From positions 1 through 64,000 of the forward strand of contig NZ_JACHCQ010000022.1 of the NCBI RefSeq assembly GCF_014205835.1: DNA of 64,000 nt, read 5' to 3'. Shown in pieces: positions 1 through 7,909 of the stretch. The notes beneath the pieces are model-generated. The model was not told the origin of the DNA, ran no database searches, and saw only the letters and a list, made by a program, of their open reading frames with translations. The stretch comes from Pedobacter sp. AK013 (GTDB lineage: Bacteria > Bacteroidota > Bacteroidia > Sphingobacteriales > Sphingobacteriaceae). Both the position numbers and the translations under genes were made by a program. How positions within the stretch are numbered: position 1 is the stretch's first letter; each line of letters starts with the position of its first letter.

Positions 1-177
1 CCATTTAAAACCGGGGACCTTAGAAATAGATTTTAAAACATAAACAACCTTAATTAGCCAATAAGCCTTATTTATCTTCAATAATCAATTTTAACAGGAC
101 AACAGTGAATTTATTTCAGCATCTATCTTGTTTTAAGACCCTGAAATAAATTCAGGGTGACGACTCATCAGAAAATT
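1..177. repeat. Intergenic region with dispersed palindromic repeat
   Basis: No gene is visible at this window edge. Positions 137-161 form a palindrome (GACCCTGAA...TTCAGGGTGAC) belonging to the intergenic GTCA...TGAC repeat family that recurs through the window. A related half (GTGAATTTATTTCAGCATC) precedes it at about 104-125. The element lies just downstream of ispH, where it could form a hairpin in the 3' end of the transcript. Confidence 0.7.
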
Positions 178-1029
178 CTAGTATTTCTCCAAAGCGGCTT
201 TAACCTTCTCCATCAGCCACATTGGTGTAGATGTAGCACCGCAGATACCAACTTTATCGTTTTCATTAAACCAAGTTTGATCTAACTCTTCAACATTAGA
301 AATGAAATAAGAATTATCGTTATGTTTTTTACAAACATCGTAGAGCACTTTACCGTTAGACGATTTCTTGCCCGATACAAAAACGATTTTATCATAATGA
401 CTTACAAAATCTTCCAGCTCTTCGTAACGGTTAGATACTTGCCTACAAATGGTATCGTTAGCCTTAACTTCATAACCACGGCTCAATAACTCATCTTTAA
501 TGTGATAGAATTTATCGGTGCTTTTGGTGGTTTGGCTGTATAAAGTAAACTTAGCAGGCAATTCTACATTGTCCAGTTCAGCTAAATCCTGAAAAACAAT
601 CGCCTTACCATCGGTTTGTCCTTGTAGCCCGATCACTTCTGCATGACCATGTTTACCAAAAATAAGTACTTGCTCATCATCGTCATGCGAATTTTTAATC
701 CTGTTCTGTAATTTCAGCACAACGGGACATGAAGCATCTATTAAAGTCAGGTTATTTTCTAAAGCCAGTTGATAGGTTGAGGGCGCCTCACCATGGGCCC
801 TGATTAAAACCTTTTCGTCCCTTAAATTTTTTAATACTTCGTGATCGATGATTTTCAATCCCCGATTGGTTAAACGCTCTACTTCTTCATCGTTATGCAC
901 AATATCGCCGAGGCAATATAAATAACCTTCGTTATCCAGAATATCTTCAGCCATTTCTATGGCATATACTACGCCAAAGCAAAAGCCTGATGATTTATCG
1001 ATGTTGACCTGTAAGTTTAAATTGCTCAT
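178..1029 (-). CDS. ispH: 4-hydroxy-3-methylbut-2-enyl diphosphate reductase (IspH/LytB)
   Basis: This enzyme performs the last step of the MEP isoprenoid pathway, reducing HMBPP to IPP and DMAPP with a [4Fe-4S] cluster. The 283-residue length is normal for the family. The three cluster cysteines are seen at C17 (SGFCFGV), C101 (DASCPVV) and C195 (DTIC), and the substrate-binding histidines at H45, H79 (RAHGE) and H127 (KHGHAE). The C-terminal CGATSTP segment is typical. The ATG at 1029 lies 16 nt downstream of the toxin gene on the same strand. IPP and DMAPP feed the carotenoid genes nearby and the polyprenyl synthase at 48.6 kb. Confidence 0.96.
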   Translation of the reverse strand: MSNLNLQVNIDKSSGFCFGVVYAIEMAEDILDNEGYLYCLGDIVHNDEEVERLTNRGLKIIDHEVLKNLRDEKVLIRAHGEAPSTYQLALENNLTLIDASCPVVLKLQNRIKNSHDDDEQVLIFGKHGHAEVIGLQGQTDGKAIVFQDLAELDNVELPAKFTLYSQTTKSTDKFYHIKDELLSRGYEVKANDTICRQVSNRYEELEDFVSHYDKIVFVSGKKSSNGKVLYDVCKKHNDNSYFISNVEELDQTWFNENDKVGICGATSTPMWLMEKVKAALEKY

Positions 1030-1045
1030 TTTTTCTTAGGATTAG

Positions 1046-1327
1046 TTATTTATCGTGGTAATGTCCCTTTGCAGAAATTACAAATACAGTAATAATCTCT
1101 TCATCGATTCTATAGACTAACCTATCTTTTTTATTTATTTGTCTTGACCAATAGCCTGAAAATCCAAATTTTAATTTTTCAGGTTTACCTATGCCTGATG
1201 CCGGATGAATGCTTAACTCTATAAAAATTTGCTGGAGTTTTTTAATGGAAGCTTTATCTCCTGATTTAAGTATTTCAGCCAATTGTCTTTTAGCTTGATC
1301 CGTAATGTCTACAAAATACTTTTCCAT
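1046..1327 (-). CDS. Txe/YoeB family toxin (ribosome-dependent mRNA interferase)
   Basis: This 93-residue protein matches the YoeB/Txe toxins of the RelE superfamily, which cleave mRNA in the ribosomal A site. Visible landmarks are GIGKPEKLK (E50), GYWSRQIN (R62), DRLVYRI (R69) and the C-terminal KGHYHDK (H89, Y90), matching the catalytic Glu, Arg and His-Tyr of E. coli YoeB. It overlaps the upstream 68-residue ORF by 19 bp, the usual antitoxin-first order of type II toxin-antitoxin operons. All key residues are intact, so the toxin is probably active. Confidence 0.9.
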   Translation of the reverse strand: MEKYFVDITDQAKRQLAEILKSGDKASIKKLQQIFIELSIHPASGIGKPEKLKFGFSGYWSRQINKKDRLVYRIDEEIITVFVISAKGHYHDK

Positions 1328-1515
1328 ATATTCTGAACATCCTTAACCCTTGTTAAACGTCCATTTTTCACATCATCCTCCCCTTTAACTATTTCATTTA
1401 TAAATTCAGGGCTATAGCTTTTTTCTTTTTTAAAAGTTACATTCAACGCCTGTAACACAGCCTCAACTGCCAAAAGTTGCTTTTTATTTTTAGGCTGTAC
1501 GATTAGTGTTTCCAT
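1309..1515 (-). CDS. Probable antitoxin of the YoeB-type module
   Basis: This 68-residue protein lies directly upstream of the toxin gene and overlaps it by 19 bp. It does not show the YefM/Phd N-terminal DNA-binding fold that usually accompanies YoeB. It resembles short Bacteroidota antitoxins of the DUF2683 kind, with an N-terminal strand (METLIVQPKNKKQ) followed by charged helices (LLAVEAVLQALN and FINEIVKGEDD). The antitoxin role rests on position and size; the family assignment is weaker. Confidence 0.7.
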   Translation of the reverse strand: METLIVQPKNKKQLLAVEAVLQALNVTFKKEKSYSPEFINEIVKGEDDVKNGRLTRVKDVQNIWKSIL

Positions 1516-1547
1516 GCTATAAAATTAATTAAAATAGTATCACAAAA

Positions 1548-2222
1548 TTAAGCAAAAATATTTGTTCCAGTTGTCATGTATAAGACAACAAAAAAGATTA
1601 GCTGCGAAGCAAACATAGTAGCGCCAATATATTTTTGTTGTTTTAAGCCCAAAGCATAGTAAAACTTTAACAATATTACCGAAACAATAAACCAGGCCAC
1701 ATAATTCTGAACAGGGATTTCATGCCAGTCCCACTGCCAGTAATTAAATTTCATGGCTACTGGTTCCAAAAAGAAATCGAACACTACCAGTGTAAAAGCA
1801 CCAAGAACCGAAGCCAAAATACTATGCCTGATTTTCATACTTTTCATCATTTGCCCAACACTGAAAATAAGGATCACCCAATTTACACCCATTAGTAATG
1901 GAACTGCAGCAACCTTATACCCCAATGTATCGCCGTAATAATAACTACCAAATATCTTTCCTGTATGCACACCTAATACTTCAACTAAAAAACCACAGAG
2001 AAACACACCCGAAACCAGTAACAATAAACGTTTCACATCGGCATTGTACGAAAAAACAATTACTGCAAACATTAGCAACAAATGAAAGGGGACAAGTTTG
2101 ATAAAATAAGGCTGAGCAGCTGGGATTAAGAAACCAAGCAAGCCAACCACATGAAAAACGACAATTATTGCAACTGCAATCCTTTTAACCTTTAAATCGT
2201 TTCGATCGTTCTGCCCTTCCAT
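1548..2222 (-). CDS. CruF-like carotenoid biosynthesis membrane protein
   Basis: This 224-residue, very hydrophobic protein has about six or seven predicted membrane spans. The pattern, including LLVSGVFLCGFLVEVLGVHT, a FGSYYYGDTLG stretch and VFDFFLEPVAMKFNYWQW, matches the carotenoid-biosynthesis family that contains CruF (1',2'-hydratase of acyclic psi ends). CruF adds water to the end group of a gamma- or lycopene-type carotenoid, making the tertiary hydroxyl that later enzymes desaturate or glycosylate. Its start overlaps the glycosyltransferase gene by 31 bp, so the two are co-translated. The exact substrate cannot be told from sequence. Confidence 0.82.
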   Translation of the reverse strand: MEGQNDRNDLKVKRIAVAIIVVFHVVGLLGFLIPAAQPYFIKLVPFHLLLMFAVIVFSYNADVKRLLLLVSGVFLCGFLVEVLGVHTGKIFGSYYYGDTLGYKVAAVPLLMGVNWVILIFSVGQMMKSMKIRHSILASVLGAFTLVVFDFFLEPVAMKFNYWQWDWHEIPVQNYVAWFIVSVILLKFYYALGLKQQKYIGATMFASQLIFFVVLYMTTGTNIFA

Positions 2223-3289
2223 GTGCTCGTTTTAAAAATATGTTTTTTTATAGAAATGAATGAAATGATTATGAAGAACAACATCTGTAAAGGATGTAAA
2301 ATCAGGTTTATCAAAACATTTTGTCCCGATAAATAGGAGATCATTATTCTACTTAATACAATTAAAGTTAATGGTAATACAAGTAAAGCAACATTAAAGT
2401 TTAAGATTAAAATTACTGGTCCTATAGTTACCAAAAGCTGGTAAAGTAATAATATTATGATGTTATTACCAAAACCTGCCAGTAAATTCTTACTGAAACC
2501 ATTTAAGCTTCCTCCTAAATTCTTATACATCCTACAATAGATCAGTCCGTTGGCTAAAAGGGCCTCTGCATTAAATTTTTCTTGTTTTACCAACTTCATA
2601 ATCTCCACATCTTCTACAACCTGGTGTTTAACCCGCTCGTGCCAATGGTTTTCTTTGTAATTATTGGCATTAAAAAACATGCATTGTCCGCTTGCCGCTG
2701 CAAATGCCGGATTTTTTGAAAGCTTAACCAAACGCAAAGGCAATAAATTTAGCAGTATAAAATGCATTAAGGGCACCGTTAACCATTCGCCTATCGATTT
2801 TATAGTTTGGTTGGTAAAAACGCTTAACAAAGCCAGACCTCCAATTTCCATCCGGTTGATTAGGCTATTAATCAACCCTCTTTTTATCGATTCATCGGCA
2901 TCAATAAACAATAGATATTTCCCTGTAGCCAATTCGCTGAGCTGATGACATGCATAATTTTTTCCAAGCCAGTTTTTCGGGAGTTCTTTTCCTTGTACAA
3001 TTTTAAATTGCGGATTCGTAAGGCAAAAGTTTTCTACTACGGAGAAAGTACTGTCGTTGCTGTTATCATCTAACACAATAACTTCATAATCGATATAGTC
3101 CTGATTTTTTATCGAGACAAGCAATTCAATTATATCCTCTTCTTCATTTCTAGCGGGGATTAGGATCGAAACTTTATCATGATAGTGTTTAACTACTCTC
3201 GGCAGTTTAGGGTTAGAAAGGAAATTGAAAACGGTAACCGAAAACCGGATGACCAGGAAAATTAAAACGGCGTAAATAAAAATTGTCAT
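2192..3289 (-). CDS. Family 2 glycosyltransferase, probably carotenoid glycosyltransferase
   Basis: This 365-residue GT-A enzyme has an N-terminal membrane anchor (residues 2-24), the nucleotide-sugar start SILIPARNEE (41-50), a VLDDNSNDST motif, the metal-binding LFIDADES (D130, D132), and a downstream VVEDVEIMK segment typical of processive-like GT2 enzymes. Membrane spans follow at about 270-345. It resembles the CrtQ/CruC carotenoid glycosyltransferases. Position between an acyltransferase (4-bp overlap) and a CruF-like protein suggests it glycosylates a hydroxylated carotenoid. Another membrane glycolipid as acceptor is possible. Confidence 0.8.
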   Translation of the reverse strand: MTIFIYAVLIFLVIRFSVTVFNFLSNPKLPRVVKHYHDKVSILIPARNEEEDIIELLVSIKNQDYIDYEVIVLDDNSNDSTFSVVENFCLTNPQFKIVQGKELPKNWLGKNYACHQLSELATGKYLLFIDADESIKRGLINSLINRMEIGGLALLSVFTNQTIKSIGEWLTVPLMHFILLNLLPLRLVKLSKNPAFAAASGQCMFFNANNYKENHWHERVKHQVVEDVEIMKLVKQEKFNAEALLANGLIYCRMYKNLGGSLNGFSKNLLAGFGNNIIILLLYQLLVTIGPVILILNFNVALLVLPLTLIVLSRIMISYLSGQNVLINLILHPLQMLFFIIISFISIKKHIFKTSTWKGRTIETI

Positions 3290-4038
3290 TCAATTAGCTG
3301 ATTTTGTTTAATAACCGATTGATCGTAATGTTTATTATAAGCGCTTTTTAGTAATTGTAAACTTACATATTCTTCATTCTCCCAGTGTTGTAAATAAGTA
3401 TAAGCGGAGGGCTTTCTTTTTGCAAAATAATCAATAAAGGTTGCGGCAAAAATGATATTGATTTTTTTCTGACTGGCATTAATCATTTGCATCACTCCCT
3501 TTTCGAAACTGATATTTTTTAGATGGTTAGAATATAATTTACCCTGGGGGAATACAAGTACCAAATTTGCGGGGTTATCTAACAGTTTTCCTGCATAATT
3601 AAGGGTTTCCAAAACATCTTTACTTTTATTTTCGGCAGCAAAAGCACCAAGATACTTTAGAAAACCAACTTTAGTATAGTTTTCGGCATTCACTAAAACA
3701 TGGAATTGCTTCTTAAATACTTTTTTATTGATGTAAAAGAGGAAAAAACCATCCCACCAGCTAAAATGATTGGCCAAAATCAAAATGGCAGTATCTTGTT
3801 TAATTCCCACCTCACCATATTTAAAAGCCGAAAAATCTTTTTTGATGATAAATTGGATGTACCAGGAGAAAAAGCGAAAGATCAAATTATTTTTTCTAGG
3901 CTGATACATTTCGGGAAATTGCAAAAAATTGGGGTTAATTGCAAATTTTACGGCATTTATAGACCTCGCTTGTAAAAGTAATATAGAATTTTTAATATCC
4001 TGTGCAAAGATTTCTCCACTACGGAAATGACGAATCAC
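3286..4038 (-). CDS. PlsC-type acyltransferase, probably acylating a carotenoid glycoside
   Basis: This 250-residue protein carries the LPLAT/PlsC signature: the HX4D box NHFSWWD (H91, D96) and the later VFPQGK motif (162-167). In staphyloxanthin synthesis an acyltransferase (CrtO) and a glycosyltransferase (CrtQ) act in series; the gene order here, acyltransferase then glycosyltransferase then CruF-like protein with 4-bp and 31-bp overlaps, suggests an analogous acylated carotenoid glycoside. The start chosen is GTG at 4038; the first in-frame ATG would cut 43 residues. A plain lysophosphatidate acyltransferase is the alternative. Confidence 0.8.
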   Translation of the reverse strand: MIRHFRSGEIFAQDIKNSILLLQARSINAVKFAINPNFLQFPEMYQPRKNNLIFRFFSWYIQFIIKKDFSAFKYGEVGIKQDTAILILANHFSWWDGFFLFYINKKVFKKQFHVLVNAENYTKVGFLKYLGAFAAENKSKDVLETLNYAGKLLDNPANLVLVFPQGKLYSNHLKNISFEKGVMQMINASQKKINIIFAATFIDYFAKRKPSAYTYLQHWENEEYVSLQLLKSAYNKHYDQSVIKQNQLIE

Positions 4039-4103
4039 ACGAATGGTTTACTTCGATTAAAGATAGCTCTTGTTCATCCTACAACTTCCATTTTACATCC
4101 ATC

Positions 4104-4610
4104 TTAGCTCAAATAAACGCGATCTTCTTCACCTTCCACATCCATTACCACATCTACATGTTCTTTTAAGATGGTAGCCAGTTCAAGGCCAACAAAATCG
4201 GTGGCAATAGGAAAAATTTTATGGCTTCGATCAACTAAAACCACGGTGCGGATTTTTTTATGCGGCGTATTTAAGAAAACGCCCAAACCATAAGCAAGGG
4301 TTTTACCGCTGTTCAATACATCATCAACAATAATGATCACTTTGTTTTTCCAATGGCTTTCATCCAGATCTGTTGAAGCAACCAATTTGCTGCTTTCCTT
4401 TTGCAGGTCGATACGCAGTAAGGTGAGTTTAAAGCCTGAGATCTTTTTAAGCACTTTTTCTAACCTTAGCGCTAATTTGTAACCACGGTCCCAAATACCT
4501 GCAAGCACCACTTCTTTCTCATTCAGGTTATCTTCTAAAATCTGATAAGCGATACGGTCTATTTTCTGCTGAATTTGTTTCTTGTTAAGAATAAGTAATT
4601 GCGATGCCAT
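4104..4610 (-). CDS. Phosphoribosyltransferase family protein (PyrR-like)
   Basis: This is a type I phosphoribosyltransferase fold. The PRPP loop IIIVDDVLNSGKT lies at about residues 92-104 of the 168-residue product, preceded by a conserved AGIWDRGYKLA segment and followed by VVLVDR and a C-terminal VDVVMDVEG stretch. It resembles PyrR/Hpt-like proteins; whether it salvages uracil or a purine base, or regulates, cannot be decided. An upstream in-frame start would add 17 hydrophobic residues, but the ATG at 4610 (MASQLLILNKKQ) matches the family start better. It is the first gene of the minus-strand run that continues into the carotenoid cassette. Confidence 0.8.
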   Translation of the reverse strand: MASQLLILNKKQIQQKIDRIAYQILEDNLNEKEVVLAGIWDRGYKLALRLEKVLKKISGFKLTLLRIDLQKESSKLVASTDLDESHWKNKVIIIVDDVLNSGKTLAYGLGVFLNTPHKKIRTVVLVDRSHKIFPIATDFVGLELATILKEHVDVVMDVEGEEDRVYLS

Positions 4611-4803
4611 TGTATAAAAAGGATTGAATACAAAAAGAACGATTTTAAGAATGAAATTCAAACTATTTGAAAAATAATTTCGATTGTTTGCAACGTTTTC
4701 ACCAGAGATGCGTCTAATCTATAACCAAAACACAAAATCGAAGCCCTTGTTTCACAAATACAGCGTAATGGTAGCTTCAGAATCATTTAACGAAAAAATA
4801 ACT

Positions 4804-5508
4804 ATGAAAATCCTTATCAAATCATCAGCCATTTTGTTTATAGTGGTAACCAGCTATATGGCTAAAGCACAAGAAACTAAAAGTTTCACGGTTAAAAACT
4901 TCAACAGCATTGGGGTAAGTAGCGGAATTGACTTATACTTAACCCAGGGAGGCAGTGAAAGTGTGAGTATAAAATCAGATTCAGAAACATTGAAAGATAT
5001 CATTGTTGAGCAAAGCGGCAGCAATGTTACCATAAAATTTAAAAACGGCATCGACTGGAGCGGTATGTTTAAAAACCGTACCATTAAAGCTTATGTAAGT
5101 TTTAAAACCCTAAATGCACTTGCAGCATCAGGAGGTTCGGATGTTTTTACACAAAACCAGATCAAGACAGATAAACTAGCCATTCGCTCTTCTGGCGGAT
5201 CGGATTTAAAACTTACAATTGTTTGCAACGATTTATCTATTCAATCAAGTGGGGGCAGCGATCTCGATTTAAAAGGCAAAGCAGAAAATATGACCATCCA
5301 ATCTAGTGGTGGTAGCGATATCGATGCTTATGGATTAATTACAGATTATGCAAAGGTTCAGGCTTCCGGTGGCTCTGATGTAAATCTTTACGTAAATAAA
5401 GGTTTAGAGGCCAGTGCAAGTGGCGGTGGTGATGTTAGTTATAAAGGAAATGCTTCACTCAAGAAAACATCAAGCTCAAAAAGTGGAGATGTGCACCACG
5501 TAAATTAA
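4804..5508 (+). CDS. Secreted GIN-domain protein (DUF2807, head GIN domain)
   Basis: The 234-residue product starts at the ATG at 4804, giving a clean signal peptide (MKILIKSSAILFIVVTSYMAKAQ) of about 22 residues. The body is a DUF2807 putative auto-transporter adhesin domain: a beta-rich protein with a ladder of repeated SSGGSD or ASGGSD turns, at least six copies, predicting a right-handed beta-helix-like fold. These proteins are exported in Bacteroidota; their role is unknown, with adhesion only a family label. An in-frame TTG at 4684 would place 40 extra residues before the signal peptide and is unlikely. A strong terminator follows. Confidence 0.85.
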   Translation: MKILIKSSAILFIVVTSYMAKAQETKSFTVKNFNSIGVSSGIDLYLTQGGSESVSIKSDSETLKDIIVEQSGSNVTIKFKNGIDWSGMFKNRTIKAYVSFKTLNALAASGGSDVFTQNQIKTDKLAIRSSGGSDLKLTIVCNDLSIQSSGGSDLDLKGKAENMTIQSSGGSDIDAYGLITDYAKVQASGGSDVNLYVNKGLEASASGGGDVSYKGNASLKKTSSSKSGDVHHVN

Positions 5509-5532
5509 AAGTTTAGTTTAGTTAATAATACG

Positions 5533-5564
5533 CGCTGCTTTGTGGATGCAAAGCGGCGTTTTTT
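5533..5564 (+). terminator. Rho-independent terminator of the GIN-domain gene
   Basis: A 10-bp stem, CGCTGCTTTG (5533-5542) pairing with CAAAGCGGCG (5549-5558) with one G-U pair and a 6-nt loop, is followed by TTTTTT. It lies 25 nt after the stop codon. Confidence 0.9.
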
Positions 5565-5571
5565 ATTCGGT

Positions 5572-5610
5572 GATTGCACAGATTAATAGATTACACAGAT
5601 TCTGATCATT
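5572..5610. repeat. CACAGATT-type intergenic repeat
   Basis: The stretch contains two direct copies of an ACAGATT word (GCACAGATTAATAGATT then ACACAGATTCTG). Related words occur near 20600, 25533-25566 and 60612-60650, always between genes. The function is unknown; it is a small dispersed repeat family. Confidence 0.5.
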
Positions 5611-5647
5611 ATTGGCTATAGCAAGAAACCTGCAGCCTTGCTATCCT

Positions 5648-6055
5648 CTATCTTTTTCTGTACGGGTAGTAAATAAAGTTGGCCCCCTCTGGAACAATAA
5701 CGAATACGCACATAAAATCTTCTGGTTTTTTATAAACCTTTAAGAAGGATTCCTTTTTCTCCTTGCTGATGATTCCTTTTTCTACAAATTCCTCCAATGT
5801 AGAGGCCTGTATTGTCCAATCGGTGTTAAGCTCTTCTTTATTTAAGATAAGTTCGCCAATGTTTACTTCATGTTGGTGTGCAATAAAAATTGGGTAAGCA
5901 GAAATACCTTCAACCATAATCTCAATTGCAACTTCTTTAATCGCATCAGCATAAAACTCCAGGTCCTTTTCTAAACTTACCAGCGGGCTCTCCTGCTTTT
6001 TTTTTGGTGTTCCGTTCTCTTCGGGCGTTGCGCCTAATAATTCTTCTCTATCCAT
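5648..6055 (-). CDS. Conserved hypothetical protein, 135 residues
   Basis: I do not recognise a named family. The product starts with an acidic, disordered tail (residues 1-30, including GTPKKKQES), followed by a compact alpha/beta region with EIMVEGISAYPIFIAHQHE and a C-terminal FVIVPEGANFIYYPYRKR. There is no signal peptide or membrane span, so it is probably cytoplasmic. It lies 87 nt upstream of rlmD on the same strand, separated by low-complexity repeats. Codon usage looks like that of its neighbours. Confidence 0.75.
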   Translation of the reverse strand: MDREELLGATPEENGTPKKKQESPLVSLEKDLEFYADAIKEVAIEIMVEGISAYPIFIAHQHEVNIGELILNKEELNTDWTIQASTLEEFVEKGIISKEKKESFLKVYKKPEDFMCVFVIVPEGANFIYYPYRKR

Positions 6056-6142
6056 TTCAAGGTAAAAGGTTTATGGTTTAAGGTATAGGTTTTTTAATAT
6101 GACAACATTTGATTTTAAGGTTATAGCCTTAAACCTTTTGCT
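6056..6142. repeat. Low-complexity AAGGTTTAAGGT-like repeats
   Basis: Degenerate copies of GGTTTAAGGT-like words in both orientations (AAGGTAAAAGGTTTATGG, then CCTTAAACC and CTTCAACC) fill the gap between the hypothetical gene and rlmD. Similar word repeats occur at 7585-7615, 31797-31824, 33095-33123 and 36430-36475. Confidence 0.5.
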
Positions 6143-7555
6143 TTACGCCTTCAACCTTAATAATACTACATTTTCTACGTGTTGCGTATGCGGAAACATA
6201 TCTACAGGTTTAATGCGCTCCACATCATATTTCTCTTTTAATAACTCTAAGTCTCTTGCCTGAGTAGCCGCATTACAGCTTACATAAACAATTTTTTCAG
6301 ATTCCATCTCCAGCAATCTTTGTACTACATCTGCATGCATACCAGCGCGTGGCGGATCGGTAATAACTACATCTGGTTTACCATGGGCCAGAATAAATTC
6401 TGAAGTGAGAATATCTTTCATATCTCCAGCATAGAAAATTGTATTATCGATCCCGTTCAGTTCAGAATTGAATTTAGCATCTTCAATAGCGGTTGGCACA
6501 TATTCTACCCCTACCACCTGCTTCACGTTTTTGGCAATAAAATTTGCAATAGTTCCTGCTCCGGTATATAAATCATAAACCAGTTCATCACCTTTAAATC
6601 CTGCAAAATCCCTGGTGATTTTATATAATTCGAAGGCTTGTTCAGAGTTGGTCTGATAAAAAGATTTCACGCCAATTTTAAAACGGATACCATCCATTTC
6701 TTCAAAAATATGATCGCGGCCAGAGAAAACCACTACATCCTGATCGAAAATAGTGTCATTCTTTTTTTGGTTAATGATATACAGTAAAGAAGTAATCTGT
6801 GGAAATTCATTTTTAAGAAAAGCCATCAAACCATCAACCTGTGTTTGTTCTGGATAAGCAAATACCACCGCAACCATTACCTCACCTGTGCTAGAAGTAC
6901 GGATAATGAGGTTACGCAAAACACCTTCATGGTTACGCAGGTCGTAAAACGACAAATCATTTTCTAAAGCATATTTACGAACAGTGTTTCTAATCGAATT
7001 AGAAGGTTCATCCTGTAGATAACAGTGCTCGATATCTAAAATTTTATCGAAACGCAATGGTACGTGAAAACCCAGCGCGTTCATATCAAAATCTTCATCG
7101 CGCTCTACATCGGTTTTTTCTAACCAACGTTTGTTAGAAAATGTAAATTCGAGTTTATTGCGGTAATATCTGTTTTTTTCTGAGCCTAAAATCGGTTCAG
7201 TTCCTGAGGTATCTATTTTACCTAAGCGCTGTAAAGCCGCCTCAACATTTTTCTGCTTAAACTTTAATTGAGCATCGTAACCCATATGCTGCCATTTACA
7301 ACCGCCACAGGTTCCGAAATGAGGACAAAAAGGATCTGTACGCAACGCTGATTTTTCATGAAGCTGATCGATAATTGCTTCAGCAAAATTCTTTTTCTTT
7401 TTGGTCAACCGAACATCCACCACATCACCAGGAACGGCTTTATCAACAAAAATGACCAATTCGTCAGCTTTGCCAACACCTTTTCCTTCTTCAGCAATAT
7501 CGATTATATGTACGTTTGGAACAATAGTTACCGTACCAGGTTTTCTTCTACTCAT
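6143..7555 (-). CDS. rlmD: 23S rRNA (uracil-5-)-methyltransferase RlmD
   Basis: RlmD (RumA) makes m5U1939 in 23S rRNA using SAM. The 470-residue product has an N-terminal TRAM domain (about 10-65), a four-cysteine [4Fe-4S] set (C77, C83 and C86 in CPHFGTCGGCKWQ, plus C178), a SAM-binding DLYTGAGT motif (328-335), the TDPPRAG motif (399-405) and the catalytic cysteine C427 in YVSCNAATQARDL. The fold and length are standard. RlmC/TrmA paralogues are the alternative; the iron-sulfur cysteines favour the RlmCD class. Confidence 0.93.
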   Translation of the reverse strand: MSRRKPGTVTIVPNVHIIDIAEEGKGVGKADELVIFVDKAVPGDVVDVRLTKKKKNFAEAIIDQLHEKSALRTDPFCPHFGTCGGCKWQHMGYDAQLKFKQKNVEAALQRLGKIDTSGTEPILGSEKNRYYRNKLEFTFSNKRWLEKTDVERDEDFDMNALGFHVPLRFDKILDIEHCYLQDEPSNSIRNTVRKYALENDLSFYDLRNHEGVLRNLIIRTSSTGEVMVAVVFAYPEQTQVDGLMAFLKNEFPQITSLLYIINQKKNDTIFDQDVVVFSGRDHIFEEMDGIRFKIGVKSFYQTNSEQAFELYKITRDFAGFKGDELVYDLYTGAGTIANFIAKNVKQVVGVEYVPTAIEDAKFNSELNGIDNTIFYAGDMKDILTSEFILAHGKPDVVITDPPRAGMHADVVQRLLEMESEKIVYVSCNAATQARDLELLKEKYDVERIKPVDMFPHTQHVENVVLLRLKA

Positions 7556-7909
7556 TATTTTGCAAATATAGAAAAAAGAGGTTAAAGGTTAAGAGCAGAA
7601 AGGTAGAGGGTTAAAAAACCAATTAGTCAAAAGATTGGCCATAATCATCCTACTCGAACAAGAACTGTCCGGCAATGAAAACCCTGATTTTAAAAATTAT
7701 TTTCCAAAAAATTTAAATGCTGCACCCCAAAAGCCATCTAACCAGTTAAATTTTAGGTCAAATTTTTCATCTACCAGTACAGAAAACTCTAATATTTCTT
7801 TGCTCATGATAAAAAACCTATCTATTTAAGCAATAATACTAATTTTATACCAAAAACCAAAACGGTATAAATTAATTTTATGTTAATTTTAGGTGTCGAT
7901 CAAAAACTA
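7556..7909. other. Intergenic gap with one possible small ORF
   Basis: The gap between rlmD and the lipoprotein gene holds an AAAGGTTAAGAG / AAAGGTAGAGGG word repeat at 7585-7615 and a candidate 36-codon minus-strand ORF, listed separately. The stretch 7808-7900 is AT-rich and could hold a promoter for that ORF. No RNA gene is apparent. Confidence 0.6.
7697..7807 (-). CDS. Possible 36-residue aromatic peptide
   Basis: An ATG at 7807 opens a short frame whose product starts MSKEILEFSVLVDEKFDLKF and ends in a Phe/Trp/Gly-rich tail (FWGAAFKFFGK). The acidic first half and amphipathic, aromatic second half recall small secreted peptides or leader-core peptides, but no family is recognised. A purine-rich GATAGG stretch lies about 9 nt upstream of the start. 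No processing or export gene is adjacent, and a chance ORF in AT-rich DNA cannot be excluded. Confidence 0.3.
   Translation of the reverse strand: MSKEILEFSVLVDEKFDLKFNWLDGFWGAAFKFFGK

Noticed and set aside
4684..4803. Longer N-terminus for the GIN-domain protein from a TTG start
   Set aside because: It would put 40 residues before a clean signal peptide; the ATG at 4804 gives a normal export signal.
7635..7829. Plus-strand frame of 64 codons between rlmD and the lipoprotein gene
   Set aside because: Its composition is that of AT-rich intergenic DNA, and it overlaps a better minus-strand candidate.
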